A stretch of 64,000 nucleotides of DNA from Criibacterium bergeronii (GCF_001693775.2 NZ_MBEW02000008.1:1-64000); one strand, 5' to 3'; counted from the stretch's first letter, positions 48,394 through 57,570 are shown. The notes: generated from the letters alone by a model not told the origin. Program-made: numbers and translations.

Positions 48394-51252
48394 ATGAAAC
48401 CAATTTTGCTTGAATTAGAAGGCTTTAACAGCTTTGTAGAAAAACAAACCATTGATTTTAGCAATATCACATCCTATGGGATTTTTGGCATATTTGGAAA
48501 AACCGGTAGTGGAAAAACCAGCATTTTAGACGCTATCATATATTCACTCTATTCAAAAATCCCTAGAGGAGCAGACAACCTAGTAAATATCTATTCAAAT
48601 AAAGCAGTTGTCAAGTTCACCTTTTCAATAAAAGGCTCTGAGGCTGGTATATATGAAATAACAAGACAGGTTAATAAAGAAAAACTTGAAAACTCCCCCC
48701 TACTTCCAAGAGCAAACGGTACAAAGCGTTCAATATTAAAAAAAATATCCGATGATGAAACAAAAATACTTGCTGACTCAAAAAAAGAAGTAGACGCAAA
48801 AATAGAGCAAATAATCGGTCTAACCTACGAGGATTTTATAAAAACCGTTGTACTCCCACAAGGAGAATTCAGTGCATTTCTAAAAGAAAAAAATACAAAT
48901 AAACTATCAATGCTGGAAAGATTATTTTCACTGCAAAAATATGGAGACGACCTCACCCAAAAGATAAAGCTGTATAGACAAGAGCAAAATACTAACATGA
49001 CTTTATTAGAAAATAATTTATCCAATTTTAAAGATATTACAAAAGAAAGTATCGGTGCTTTAAAAAAACAGCATAGCGAAACCTTGGAAAGTATAAACAA
49101 GCTGGAGCTACAGTTTGAAAAATATACAACAATCAAAAATGAGATGGATATTTTATCAATCTATGAAGAAAAATTAAATTCGTCTAAAAAAAGCTATAAC
49201 CAGTTGCTGGAAAACGAAACAGACATAGATACCTTACAAAAAAAGGCTCAAAGACTGTCAAATTTGACTGAATACATTTCTGATATAAAGAGCTATAAAG
49301 AAATCCTTGTAAATCTTCCACTTGAGAAAAAAAATCAAGACGATTTGCAAAAATTACTAAAAGAAATAAACGAAAAAACTTCTGAGCTGGAAAAAAACAT
49401 AACTAAAGTGTCTGAGCAAAATAACAAAAATTATGAAATGCTACAAAGTCTTACTGACTATGTTAATTTGCTAGATAAAATTGAACTGCAAAAAAACTCC
49501 TTGTCAAAAAATGAAGAACAACTAAGACAAGAAAGCTTAAAAAATAAAAGCCTAAATAAAGACAAAGACTTATTCTCTGATGAGCTGACAAAATTAAATC
49601 GTGAAAATCATTTTAATTTAAAGATATTAAATAGAATTTTAGAGCAAAAAAAATTAGAACTTGAGTCTAAAGAAAATCAAAAACTAAAACAAAAAACTAA
49701 AGACGCCGTAGAGCATTTGCAAAATCACCTACACAAAGGTCAAATCTGCCCTGTATGCGGAAATAAGATACAAGAAATACAGCTAAGTCTAAACATAAAT
49801 GAAAATCTTTCACCAATTGACGATGATATAAAAAAATTATCTCAGCAAATTACAGAGCTACAGACAAACATAAAAATCTATTCGCAAAACATTTCTGACG
49901 CTACCACTCAGACAATTTCAAAAGCTGATTGTATTGATAAAATAGCTTGTGAAGATTTTTCTAAATACATTGATTTACAAAAAGGCTTATCAAATAAATT
50001 AGCTGAGCTAAACAAAAACATAGCCACTAACAAAATTAAATTAGAAAACAGCTCAGAAAAATTAAATACTTTAAATTCGCAAAACTCTGAAATTACTAAT
50101 AATTTAAAAAAAGAACAGCTTTTGCTAAATGAATTTTTATCAAATTACAGCGAAACTCAAAAAGCTGAGCTGGATACGAAAATCGCCGAATTAAAGGATA
50201 AGTCAAAAAATAATAGCATTTCACAAATAATAAGGTCAGATATTAATGCTACTAAATTAAAACTAGAACAGTATCAAAAGCAGGCTGATAGCTATAAAGA
50301 TACACTGTCAAAAACTACAAATAAACTCTGCTCAGTAAACACAAAGCTTGAAATTTTTGTAGCTAATAAATCAAGCCTTGAAGTTTCATTAAATAAGCTA
50401 GTTCAAAAAGGTGAATTTACAGATTTTGAAGAAGTATTTACATTTGCAGACGAATATGCTAAACTCCCGTATATACAGGAAAAGCTAAAAGCTTACACCT
50501 CAAAAAAGGAAACTCTAGAGGCAGAGCTAAAATCTAGCGAGCAAAATTATAATTCGCAAAAACAAAAAATTGATGAAATTATAAAGAATACACCTTATGA
50601 CGAAAATTTATATCTTGAGCTAAAACAAAGCTTAAATGACAAACAAAAGCTACTTGGAAATCTTATAAACCAAATTGAAGTGTCTGAGAAAAATTACGCT
50701 GTTAAACTGGACTTAGAGAAAAAAATAGCAGCTTTAACCATAGTAGTAAATGAAACAGAGAAAATTTATTCTCTTTTCAAGGCAAAAGCCTTCGTCCAAT
50801 TCTTGAGCAGATACCAGCTAAGCTACGTTTGTGAAAGAGCATCACAAATATTATCAGATATCAGCAGAGGCGGATACCTAATAGAGCTTAACGATGAAGG
50901 AGAATTTTTAATAATTGACCTTAAAAATGGAGGAATAAAAAGAACTCCTAGCACCTTGTCAGGTGGAGAAACCTTTTTGGTATCTCTTTCTCTTGCAATC
51001 GCCCTATCCTCTCAAATACAGCTTAAAGGCAGTGCCCCTTTGGAATTTTTTTTCCTTGATGAAGGCTTTGGCACGCTGGACGACTCTTCACTGGATACTG
51101 CATTAGACACTTTAAAATATCTAGGCGACAGCGGTCTATCTATTGGCATAATAAGTCATATTGAAAAAATCAAGGACTTTGTGCCAATAAAAATAGACGT
51201 AATTTCTTCTGAAGATGGCATGGGAAGTAAAATTAAAGTATCTAAGGGTTAA
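48394..51252 (+). CDS. sbcC: SbcC/Rad50-type SMC ATPase
   Basis: SbcC forms, with the nuclease SbcD, a complex that opens DNA hairpins and processes blocked ends. The 952-aa protein has Walker A GKTGSGKT (35-42), a Q-loop region VVLPQGEFSAFLK, long coiled coils with a zinc hook CPVC (452-455), the ABC signature LSGGET (855-860) and Walker B FFFLDEGFGTLD (D889, E890). All ATPase elements look intact. The usual partner sbcD is not adjacent; the gene lies 27 bp after PBP2 and before apbE, an unusual place. Confidence 0.95.
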   Translation: MKPILLELEGFNSFVEKQTIDFSNITSYGIFGIFGKTGSGKTSILDAIIYSLYSKIPRGADNLVNIYSNKAVVKFTFSIKGSEAGIYEITRQVNKEKLENSPLLPRANGTKRSILKKISDDETKILADSKKEVDAKIEQIIGLTYEDFIKTVVLPQGEFSAFLKEKNTNKLSMLERLFSLQKYGDDLTQKIKLYRQEQNTNMTLLENNLSNFKDITKESIGALKKQHSETLESINKLELQFEKYTTIKNEMDILSIYEEKLNSSKKSYNQLLENETDIDTLQKKAQRLSNLTEYISDIKSYKEILVNLPLEKKNQDDLQKLLKEINEKTSELEKNITKVSEQNNKNYEMLQSLTDYVNLLDKIELQKNSLSKNEEQLRQESLKNKSLNKDKDLFSDELTKLNRENHFNLKILNRILEQKKLELESKENQKLKQKTKDAVEHLQNHLHKGQICPVCGNKIQEIQLSLNINENLSPIDDDIKKLSQQITELQTNIKIYSQNISDATTQTISKADCIDKIACEDFSKYIDLQKGLSNKLAELNKNIATNKIKLENSSEKLNTLNSQNSEITNNLKKEQLLLNEFLSNYSETQKAELDTKIAELKDKSKNNSISQIIRSDINATKLKLEQYQKQADSYKDTLSKTTNKLCSVNTKLEIFVANKSSLEVSLNKLVQKGEFTDFEEVFTFADEYAKLPYIQEKLKAYTSKKETLEAELKSSEQNYNSQKQKIDEIIKNTPYDENLYLELKQSLNDKQKLLGNLINQIEVSEKNYAVKLDLEKKIAALTIVVNETEKIYSLFKAKAFVQFLSRYQLSYVCERASQILSDISRGGYLIELNDEGEFLIIDLKNGGIKRTPSTLSGGETFLVSLSLAIALSSQIQLKGSAPLEFFFLDEGFGTLDDSSLDTALDTLKYLGDSGLSIGIISHIEKIKDFVPIKIDVISSEDGMGSKIKVSKG

Positions 51253-51277
51253 ATTTTTATAAATTAGAGGTGACATA

Positions 51278-52336
51278 TTGAAAAAATTATCATATATATT
51301 ATTATTATTATCACTCATGATATTAAATATTAGTGCTTGTGCAAGCAATAAAACAACTCAAATTACAAAAGCTCAAGAAAAAACTATTCAAGGTCAACAC
51401 TTTTTTTTAAACTCTATGCTTACAGTAAATATACTTGATGACAGAGCCGACAAGGAAGAATTGAATAAAAAAATATCTCAATTAGTACAAGACTATGAAG
51501 AAAAATTTACCACCAAGTCCGACACCAGTGAAGTGTCAAAAATTTCTCAAAGTGCCGGTAAATCGTCGGTAAAGGTTTCTAATTCGACATATGAACTAAT
51601 ACAAGAGTCAATAAAATATTCTGAATTATCTGACGGAGCATTTGATGTCACTATCCAGCCACTTAATGCAATTTGGGGTATAGGCACTGAAAATGAAAAC
51701 GTACCTAGCCAAAAAAATATTGATAAGGCATTAAACTTAATTGATTATAAAAAAATAGAATTTAATGATGCCGATAAGTCTATTTTTCTAAAAAATCAAG
51801 GTATGTCAATAGATTTAGGAGCTATAGCCAAAGGTTATGTTACAGACAAAATAATTGAGCTTTTAAAACAAAATGACGTAAGCTCTGCCATTATTAACAT
51901 GGGTGGAAACATATATGTACTTGGAAATAAAAACGGACAAGACTACAAAGTCGGTATAAGAGATGGTTTTTCTAAAGACCCTAGCCAATGTTTTTGCATA
52001 TATAAAGGACAAAATATCAGCGTAGTAACATCAGGCGTATACGAAAGAAATTTCACAAAAGATGGCAAATTTTACCATCACATACTATCAACCAAGGATG
52101 GCTATCCGATAAAAAATGGAATTTATGCCACTTCTATAATATGTAAAAACTCTACAGTCTCCGATGCAATGTCAACAACCGTATTTACACTTGGCATAGA
52201 AAAAGGTATGCAGCTACTTGAAAACATGGATGGAGTAGAAGGCATGATAATCACAAATGATAAGAAAGTATATCTAAGCTCAGGATTAAAGGACAAAATA
52301 GAGATTACAAATAAAGAATACCAAGTTCAAAATTAA
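51278..52336 (+). CDS. apbE: ApbE FMN transferase lipoprotein (TTG start)
   Basis: ApbE attaches FMN covalently to threonine in target proteins such as RnfG/RnfD and NqrC, outside the cytoplasmic membrane. The 352-aa product has a lipoprotein signal with lipobox ISAC (C21), then DVTIQPLNAIWG, the flavin/substrate loop SIDLGAIAKGYVTDK, MGGNIYVLG and the metal-site segment TVSDAMSTTVFTLG. It starts with TTG at 51278, supported by AGAGGTG and the signal peptide. No rnf or nqr genes are present in the window. Confidence 0.95.
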   Translation: MKKLSYILLLLSLMILNISACASNKTTQITKAQEKTIQGQHFFLNSMLTVNILDDRADKEELNKKISQLVQDYEEKFTTKSDTSEVSKISQSAGKSSVKVSNSTYELIQESIKYSELSDGAFDVTIQPLNAIWGIGTENENVPSQKNIDKALNLIDYKKIEFNDADKSIFLKNQGMSIDLGAIAKGYVTDKIIELLKQNDVSSAIINMGGNIYVLGNKNGQDYKVGIRDGFSKDPSQCFCIYKGQNISVVTSGVYERNFTKDGKFYHHILSTKDGYPIKNGIYATSIICKNSTVSDAMSTTVFTLGIEKGMQLLENMDGVEGMIITNDKKVYLSSGLKDKIEITNKEYQVQN

Positions 52337-52360
52337 ATTAATTAAATTAGAGAGCTTACA

Positions 52361-52549
52361 ATGACTAAAAGAACCTCAAGAATAATTGCCAGTATTATGC
52401 TGATTGTATTTATAATTTTTATAAGCTATGCTTTAAATCACCCCGAAGGCTCTTTTCCTTGGATGGTTGAGATAACTTACCTGCTTTTTGCCTTATATAT
52501 TGGTGTAATGATATTTTTATTTGTTGCCCCATTTAAAAATCACGTTTAA
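52361..52549 (+). CDS. Small two-helix membrane protein
   Basis: A 62-aa protein with two hydrophobic helices (about 9-25 and 37-55) joined by a short loop, HPEGSFPWMVE. The family is unknown to me. AGAGAG lies 9 nt before the ATG, 24 bp after apbE and before a long hairpin terminator, so it is probably the last gene of the tsaE-to-apbE run. Coding status is supported by position, ribosome binding site and regular hydrophobic pattern. Confidence 0.65.
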   Translation: MTKRTSRIIASIMLIVFIIFISYALNHPEGSFPWMVEITYLLFALYIGVMIFLFVAPFKNHV

Positions 52550-52633
52550 CTCTAATAAATTACTTTAATTATACTTGCGGGCGAACAAAGTTAGCCCCTA
52601 CAAGCTATTTTTAAGTATTAAAAAATTTATAAA

Positions 52634-52691
52634 AAAAGACTTGCCTTAACATCTCTGCTAATTTAAGCATTGATATTAAGGCAAGTCTTTT
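52634..52691. terminator. Long-arm hairpin terminator, bidirectional
   Basis: AAAAGACTTGCCTTAA (52634-52649) and TTAAGGCAAGTCTTTT (52676-52691) are perfect 16-bp complements with a 26-nt loop, an unusually large loop for a terminator. It separates convergent genes ending at 52549 and 52705. Confidence 0.75.
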
Positions 52692-52704
52692 ACATTTTTA
52701 TTTG

Positions 52705-53526
52705 TTATTTAGCCAGTGCATATTTATCAAAATCTTCTTTAGTAGTCTTTACCATTGCAAAGCTCTGTCCTGCATTTGGATTGTTGTTGTCTTTCATAAA
52801 CAAAATATTTTTACCTGAATAATTTACATCTTCCTTAGTAAATGTGCCATTTATAGTGCCGGCTTTTAGGGTAAGTGTTGTGCCGTCAAAGGTGTATGTG
52901 CCTGTTACAGCTCGTCCGCCTCCTATTTTTAATATAGTCACTGCACCCGCTTGATATGATACAACATATTTATTCCTTGATAAATCCTCCATAGCATAAT
53001 ATCCATCTAATACAGTAGGATTTGAAATCACTTGTGAACTAGGTAAGTCCGTTATACCTGTTGGGAAAGCAGGCGATGAATTTTGAGCTTGATTTGGCTG
53101 AGTAACTGTTGCTATATAATTTTTCCCATCCCATTTTACATCAGCACCCGTACTTTTTGATACAAAAGAAAGTGGTATCATTGTTCTTGAATTTATTATA
53201 ATCGGTGGAGTATCCATAGTTACAGGCGTGCCATTTACATAGATATCGTAAGAGCCGATTACAAGCTCTATAGTTGTAGTGCCATTACTACCGATAACCT
53301 TTTGAGTTGGCTCATCCCATGTTATTGTGTTTAGTCCAAGTGCCTCAAATAATGCACGAAATGGAACCATAGTCCTGCTATTTCTAATTACCGCCGGTGT
53401 ATCCGTTTTTAGCTCTGCTCCATTAACTATAACCTTTACCTTTGAAGGTACTGCAAAGGATGTCGTTACCCCTGCAATAGAAAATATTAGCAATAGCGAA
53501 AATAATATCCTTTTAAAATTTTTCAT
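52705..53526 (-). CDS. Secreted protein with copper amine oxidase N-like stalk domain
   Basis: The 273-aa product has an N-terminal signal peptide (hydrophobic core about 7-26, ending TSFA) and a stalk domain of the copper amine oxidase N-terminal family. Two repeats show the motif: VIVNGAELKTDTPAVIRNSR with TMVPFRALFEALG, then DIYVNGTPVTMDTPP with RTMIPLSFVSKSTGADVKWD. This domain is common in secreted clostridial proteins and is thought to mediate surface attachment; it is not an oxidase. The C-terminal half is a beta-rich unknown domain. TGGAG precedes the ATG. Confidence 0.85.
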   Translation of the reverse strand: MKNFKRILFSLLLIFSIAGVTTSFAVPSKVKVIVNGAELKTDTPAVIRNSRTMVPFRALFEALGLNTITWDEPTQKVIGSNGTTTIELVIGSYDIYVNGTPVTMDTPPIIINSRTMIPLSFVSKSTGADVKWDGKNYIATVTQPNQAQNSSPAFPTGITDLPSSQVISNPTVLDGYYAMEDLSRNKYVVSYQAGAVTILKIGGGRAVTGTYTFDGTTLTLKAGTINGTFTKEDVNYSGKNILFMKDNNNPNAGQSFAMVKTTKEDFDKYALAK

Positions 53527-53632
53527 TTTTAATCTCCAATCAATCTTACGAATGTTCTAATGTCTTAATGAAATAATTATACCACAATTTATTAACTTTA
53601 ACTGTAATTGTAATGAAAATATAATCTTATTA

Positions 53633-53661
53633 TTTACTTTATGCTAAAATTAAAATATAAT
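53633..53661 (+). promoter_or_regulatory. Candidate promoter of the WG-repeat lipoprotein gene
   Basis: TTTACT (53633-53638) and TATAAT (53656-53661) are 17 nt apart. It lies 34 bp upstream of the gene start at 53696, in the divergent gap. Confidence 0.55.
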
Positions 53662-53695
53662 CAGTATATAACACAAGTTGAATAATAGGTGTATT

Positions 53696-54583
53696 ATGAA
53701 TAAAAAAAGAAAAATATTTTCACTAATACTTACAACATCCATATTATCAGTCAGCTTTTTTACTGCTTGCAATAAAAACAGCACTTCATTAGCAAAAGCA
53801 ACTGATAGCAGTCAAGCTGCACAAGAAAAAACAAATACTAACTCCTCTGACTTTATTAAGCTTAAAAACTATGACTATATCGGATATAGCAAAAATAATC
53901 TAGTAGAGGTGCATTTAAACGGAAAACTAGGCATGATTGATGAAAACGGAAAAGAAGTCATACCACTAAAATACGATTGGGCAACAGAATTTAACGAAGG
54001 CTTTTCTCTTGTTAAGCAAAATAAACTCAATGGAGTAATAGACATCAGCGGAAAAGAAATAGTGCCACCTAAATATGATACAATATTTGACTTTTCTGAT
54101 GGATTGGCTGAAGTAGTATTAAATGATAAATACGGACTAATTGATGGCACTGGAAAAGAAGTAGTACCACCTAAATATGATTTTTTATTTAACATCTCTC
54201 AGGGCTTATTTGAAGTACGACTAAATGATAAATATGGTGTGATAAACTCTAAGGGTAAAGAATTCATACCTGCTAAATATGACGCTTTATCCCTTATTGA
54301 CAGCCTTGGTATTTTTTATTTAAACTTAAACGACAAATACGGTTTAGTAGATAAAAATGGAAAAGAAATTACCCCACTAATCTATGATAATCTTGAATAC
54401 AGTAAAAATTTAAACAAAGTTTTTGTAAAATCAAATGGTAAATGGGGATATCTATCTGATAATTATAAAACCTTTACACCTGTAAAATTCACTCAGGATA
54501 AATTTTACTTCTTCTCTAAAGATACAGCCTTAGTAAAAGACGATAGCGGCTGCTACCTAGTCAAAAATCCCCTTGAAATATAA
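53696..54583 (+). CDS. WG-repeat lipoprotein
   Basis: The 295-aa product has a lipoprotein signal with lipobox FTAC. The mature part holds about six WG repeats, each of about 35 residues with a turn such as KYGLIDGTGKEVVPPKYD or KWGYLSDNYK. These repeats probably form a beta-propeller-like surface domain; ligand and role are unknown. AGGTG lies before the ATG at 53696; an in-frame TTG six codons upstream is less likely. It has its own promoter and terminator. Confidence 0.88.
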   Translation: MNKKRKIFSLILTTSILSVSFFTACNKNSTSLAKATDSSQAAQEKTNTNSSDFIKLKNYDYIGYSKNNLVEVHLNGKLGMIDENGKEVIPLKYDWATEFNEGFSLVKQNKLNGVIDISGKEIVPPKYDTIFDFSDGLAEVVLNDKYGLIDGTGKEVVPPKYDFLFNISQGLFEVRLNDKYGVINSKGKEFIPAKYDALSLIDSLGIFYLNLNDKYGLVDKNGKEITPLIYDNLEYSKNLNKVFVKSNGKWGYLSDNYKTFTPVKFTQDKFYFFSKDTALVKDDSGCYLVKNPLEI

Positions 54584-54607
54584 GCCGTAGTTCATATAAT
54601 TCAAAAA

Positions 54608-54653
54608 AACGTTGAAATCAGTTTATTAAAACTATGATTTCAACGTTCTTTTA
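54608..54653 (+). terminator. Terminator after WG-repeat gene
   Basis: AACGTTGAAATCA (54608-54620) pairs perfectly with TGATTTCAACGTT (54635-54647), followed by CTTTTATTTT. It lies 25 bp after the stop codon. Confidence 0.8.
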
Positions 54654-54706
54654 TTTTAGAGTATACTTGCAGATTTATTATTGTAACACTAACACCTAAA
54701 GCAGTC

Positions 54707-54880
54707 CTATATAAATAAATTTATATTACTTTCTGATGCTGCACCAAGATAGGTTGCCACTCCAACTACATCTACTCCATCAATTAGTTCTTCTTTTTTT
54801 ATGCCCATTACATCCATAGACATAGCACAAGCTAAAATTTTTACTCCTACAGCTTGAGCATTTTTGATTAAAGTCGGATT
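54707..54880 (-). pseudogene. DsrE-family protein, C-terminal relic
   Basis: A 57-codon fragment reads NPTLIKNAQAVGVKI, then LACAMSMDVMGIKKEELIDG and VDVVGVATYLGAASESN to a stop at 54707. This matches the C-terminus of DsrE/DsrF-like (peroxiredoxin-type) proteins, including the cysteine in the LACAMSMDVMG motif. A stop codon (54883-54881) lies immediately upstream in frame, and the N-terminal 100 or so residues are missing. No start codon or ribosome binding site remains. It is a degraded gene in a 480-bp gap otherwise filled by hairpins. Confidence 0.85.
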
Positions 54881-54938
54881 TTATTTTAATAATCTTATTA
54901 GTTAATTTTTTAATTATATCTTAGATAAAACCATTATT

Positions 54939-54966
54939 CGCTATATCGTGATTATACGATATAGCG
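54939..54966. repeat. 11-bp perfect inverted repeat
   Basis: CGCTATATCGT (54939-54949) and ACGATATAGCG (54956-54966) are perfect complements around a 6-nt loop, followed by ATATTTTTG on the plus strand. It could be a weak terminator, an operator or the remnant end of a mobile element. No neighbouring gene ends here in the plus direction, so the role is open. Confidence 0.6.
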
Positions 54967-54997
54967 ATATTTTTGTTAATCAACTTAATATTTTTTA

Positions 54998-55045
54998 AAT
55001 AAAAATAAGCATAGAGAATTGTTTTATAAACAATTCTCTATGCTT
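54998..55045 (-). terminator. Terminator of the DUF4829-like lipoprotein gene
   Basis: AAGCATAGAGAATTG (55007-55021) and CAATTCTCTATGCTT (55031-55045) form a perfect 15-bp stem. On the minus strand ATTTTTATTT follows. It lies 18 bp after the stop codon. Confidence 0.88.
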
Positions 55046-55063
55046 AAAACTGTATAGGTTCTT

Positions 55064-56452
55064 TTAGTGGCCAAAACTTTCTATCTTCCATCCAGTTTGT
55101 GGAGATTCATAAATCATTTTGCAATCCCAATCTTGCTTGCCACTATTAATAGTTACTTCTTCGTTATATTGCAAATCCATATCAACTTTGAATATTTTTG
55201 TATTTTCGTCTGGCTCTTGAATTAATTTAATATTTAATACTTTTGCTGATTTCAAATTGTCGAATACATCTATACAATCATATGCATCTGTTAAAGGTAA
55301 TGCAATATCTTCATTGTACAACTTATCATTCGTTAGGTTTGATGATAGATTTTCTAGTATTTCTTTCTTTGACAAACAATATTTTGCCATATCTGCATTT
55401 TTTTGGTCTAGTGAATTAAAATACTTTTGGATAATCTGCTCTAGACTAAGTTTTGACAATATCTTTTCAGTGTCATTAGCTTTTATATTTTTTGCAAGCC
55501 ATTCATCTACTGTTAACCCAGTAACTTTTTCAAAGCTGTTGCCTTTTAAACTACATGAATTAAATGTGCTATGTCTACCTGCACTTATAAAAGCTCCAAT
55601 TATTTTATCTGATTTCTTCACCACTACTGCCCTGCAATTTTTAGCTGGAAAAAATTCTTCTGGCATAGGCTCTATAATCCTATAAATTGATACATCTGCT
55701 TCGCCAAGATTATTATTCATATCTAGGCCAATGTCTTTAGAAAGCTCATTACAGTATGAAAAATAGTATAAAGATGGATAAATCTCTTTCAAGGTGCTTA
55801 AATCCTGTAAGTTCGCTTTAACATTTCCTATTTTATAATCTAATGTCCAGCCATACTCTTTAAAAAGTAAGCTTGCCTGCTCATCTTCTACTATTGAAAA
55901 ATTTTCTTTAGACACGTCAAAATAATCATCTAATAATACCATTTTAAAGTTTTTTTCTTTATTTTTATCCTCTTGTTTAATGGTTATATACCAAGTCTTA
56001 TACCCATCTACATTCTCAGGTTGTAAACTTGTATCACTTGATTTATAGTATCGGGTATTGATATTATATAATAAATTTTGTGTCAAATCATTATTATCAA
56101 TTTTACCATTATAAAAATTAATATTAATAGTCGAAATCTTTGAGTTATTTTCCCAATATTTTTGTGCAATTTCATTCATATGCTCTACATTTATGACTGG
56201 CTTTAAATGATTAACTACCTGTAACAAATCATTATCGTTAAAACTTTTGTCAACTTCAAAATATATAGACAATTCGGGACGTGTAAAATATACATTAAAA
56301 TTTTTTATTTTTTCTTTTAAAACACTTGAAGAAATTTCCTTTTTAAAATCTTCAAATTGCTTGGTTTTAACAGTTTTAGTTGTACTACAACCCACAAGTG
56401 ATAATATAATAATTAACATAAACGAAATTATTTTTAATTGTTTGAGCATCAT
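55064..56452 (-). CDS. Lipoprotein with DUF4829-like C-terminal domain
   Basis: The 462-aa product has a lipoprotein signal with lipobox LVGC (C22). The N-terminal and middle parts are not recognised. The last 120 residues, from LEQIIQKYFNSLDQKNAD to GWKIESFGH, resemble the DUF4829 domain of clostridial lipoproteins, a cystatin/NTF2-like fold of unknown role. GAGGTGACC precedes the two adjacent ATG codons. It is a single-gene unit with a strong terminator. Confidence 0.75.
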   Translation of the reverse strand: MMLKQLKIISFMLIIILSLVGCSTTKTVKTKQFEDFKKEISSSVLKEKIKNFNVYFTRPELSIYFEVDKSFNDNDLLQVVNHLKPVINVEHMNEIAQKYWENNSKISTININFYNGKIDNNDLTQNLLYNINTRYYKSSDTSLQPENVDGYKTWYITIKQEDKNKEKNFKMVLLDDYFDVSKENFSIVEDEQASLLFKEYGWTLDYKIGNVKANLQDLSTLKEIYPSLYYFSYCNELSKDIGLDMNNNLGEADVSIYRIIEPMPEEFFPAKNCRAVVVKKSDKIIGAFISAGRHSTFNSCSLKGNSFEKVTGLTVDEWLAKNIKANDTEKILSKLSLEQIIQKYFNSLDQKNADMAKYCLSKKEILENLSSNLTNDKLYNEDIALPLTDAYDCIDVFDNLKSAKVLNIKLIQEPDENTKIFKVDMDLQYNEEVTINSGKQDWDCKMIYESPQTGWKIESFGH

Positions 56453-56602
56453 TGGTCACCTCTAAGTTTCAAGTTCTGATTGACAAGTTTATAAATATAA
56501 TATATCATAATATCGAAACATATTCAATACGAATATATTTTTTTATTGAATACTCATCAGATTAATTAAACAATTAAAAAACCTTACATGATTGGAGTTT
56601 TC

Positions 56603-56905
56603 ATGCTAAAAAAATTTATATATTATTTTCCAGCGATATCATTTTTTATTTTGATGATATGGTTGTCATATATTTTTGGTATAAGCTCTATGGAAAACAC
56701 TGCGTTTATAGTTGAATTCTTATTTATTTTGGCAGGCTTTTTATTGTCAAAAAAGCTTATAGTTGGTAGTTTTATAGGAATAATTCCAGCAATTGGTTTT
56801 ATTTTAGCCGGTCAAAATTCTAAAACAGGACTGGAAACTCCTATTGGCATTTTTGTTCTTATTTATTTTTTGCTATGTATTTATCTAGTACATAAAAGCA
56901 ACTAG
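56603..56905 (+). CDS. Small polytopic membrane protein
   Basis: A 100-aa protein with three or four hydrophobic helices and a final short basic end, LVHKSN. The family is not recognised. The start at 56603 (MLKKFIYYF) is placed behind TGGAG at 6 nt; five codons upstream are open. Neighbours on both sides are unrelated or degraded, so context gives no clue. Confidence 0.65.
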   Translation: MLKKFIYYFPAISFFILMIWLSYIFGISSMENTAFIVEFLFILAGFLLSKKLIVGSFIGIIPAIGFILAGQNSKTGLETPIGIFVLIYFLLCIYLVHKSN

Positions 56906-56949
56906 TTATTTTTAGTCTATTTATATTAAAATAAAAGGAGTTTTTGACT

Positions 56950-57129
56950 TTGCCTATAAGCGAGGATGCAGTTTTTAAGATTTTAGACACTGCAAACGGC
57001 AGAGATTGGGCTTTAGTTGATTGCTCTTTAGAAATTTTTGCAACAGAACTTAATTCACGAACAAACCTCTACAATGTAATTATTAAAAACGGTGAGGTCG
57101 TGGAAGTGTCAGAGAAATACTTGCCATAA
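56950..57129 (+). CDS. Hypothetical small protein (TTG start)
   Basis: A 59-60 aa acidic product, PISEDAVFKILDTANGRDW to EVSEKYLP, with no membrane segment. AAAGGAG (56934-56940) fits a TTG start at 56950 better than one at 56944. I do not recognise it. It may be a real small gene or the remnant of a longer one, since the next gene downstream is clearly a fragment. Confidence 0.45.
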   Translation: MPISEDAVFKILDTANGRDWALVDCSLEIFATELNSRTNLYNVIIKNGEVVEVSEKYLP

Positions 57130-57155
57130 AAGCTTTCAAATAGCTAGATTTTTAT

Positions 57156-57539
57156 ATGATACTATTGAAACAGCGACTAAAAGCTTTTGAAACAGCAAGT
57201 AATTATATCCGCTTTACTATTCCATTTGATAAAGATGTTGGGTTAAATAAAACGCAAAAAATAGTGATTGAGCTTTTGATAGAAAACCCAAGCTATACTT
57301 CAGAAAACTTAGCAGAAAAAATTGGTGTAACAAACAGAACCATAAAGAGAGCTTTTAAAATATTTCAAGAGAAAAAAATATTAGAGCGAATTGGTTCTAA
57401 AAAAAGCTGGAGTTGGATAATAATTATACTAAATTACTTTGAAAATTGTAGCATACATATTAAAAAGAAATTTATGCTACTACCTCATGCAAAAATTTTT
57501 ATAATTAAAACTAATACTACATTTTCTTATGTAAGTTAG
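57156..57539 (+). pseudogene. C-terminal relic of HTH ATP-binding (AlbA_2-type) regulator
   Basis: The fragment reads LKAFETASNYIRFTIPF, then a winged helix-turn-helix with LNKTQKIVIELLIENPSYTS and LAEKIGVTNRTIKRAFKIFQ to ERIGSKKSWSW. This matches the C-terminal end of the large AlbA_2/HATPase_c_4 regulator family, so several hundred N-terminal residues are missing. The last 36 or so codons (from about 57430) are read from the inserted MITE copy B and are not protein-like. The gene has lost both ends. Confidence 0.75.
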
Positions 57540-57542
57540 TAT
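57426..57542. mobile_element. 117-bp MITE-like element, copy B
   Basis: This is the second copy of the 117-bp repeat at 10907-11023, with the same length, the same ATACTAAATTAC and GTAAGTTAGTAT ends, a TA at each end and the same internal hairpin. The first 60 bases or so are identical to copy A; the few differences lie in the second half. It replaces the end of the HTH relic that precedes it. Confidence 0.75.
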
Positions 57543-57570
57543 TAGATAATTCAAAGTAAAGATTATGAAA

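Noticed and set aside
39996-52549. A new functional island combining metallo-beta-lactamase, RadC and SbcC
   Set aside because: Each gene has a familiar place or a plain housekeeping role (tsaE-tsaB-rimI, maf-radC-mreCD). Shared strand and short gaps do not show a joint system.
56603-57539. Possible toxin-antitoxin or small defence cassette formed by three short genes
   Set aside because: The third frame is a clear C-terminal relic of a large regulator ending in a MITE, and the other two show no toxin or antitoxin motif.
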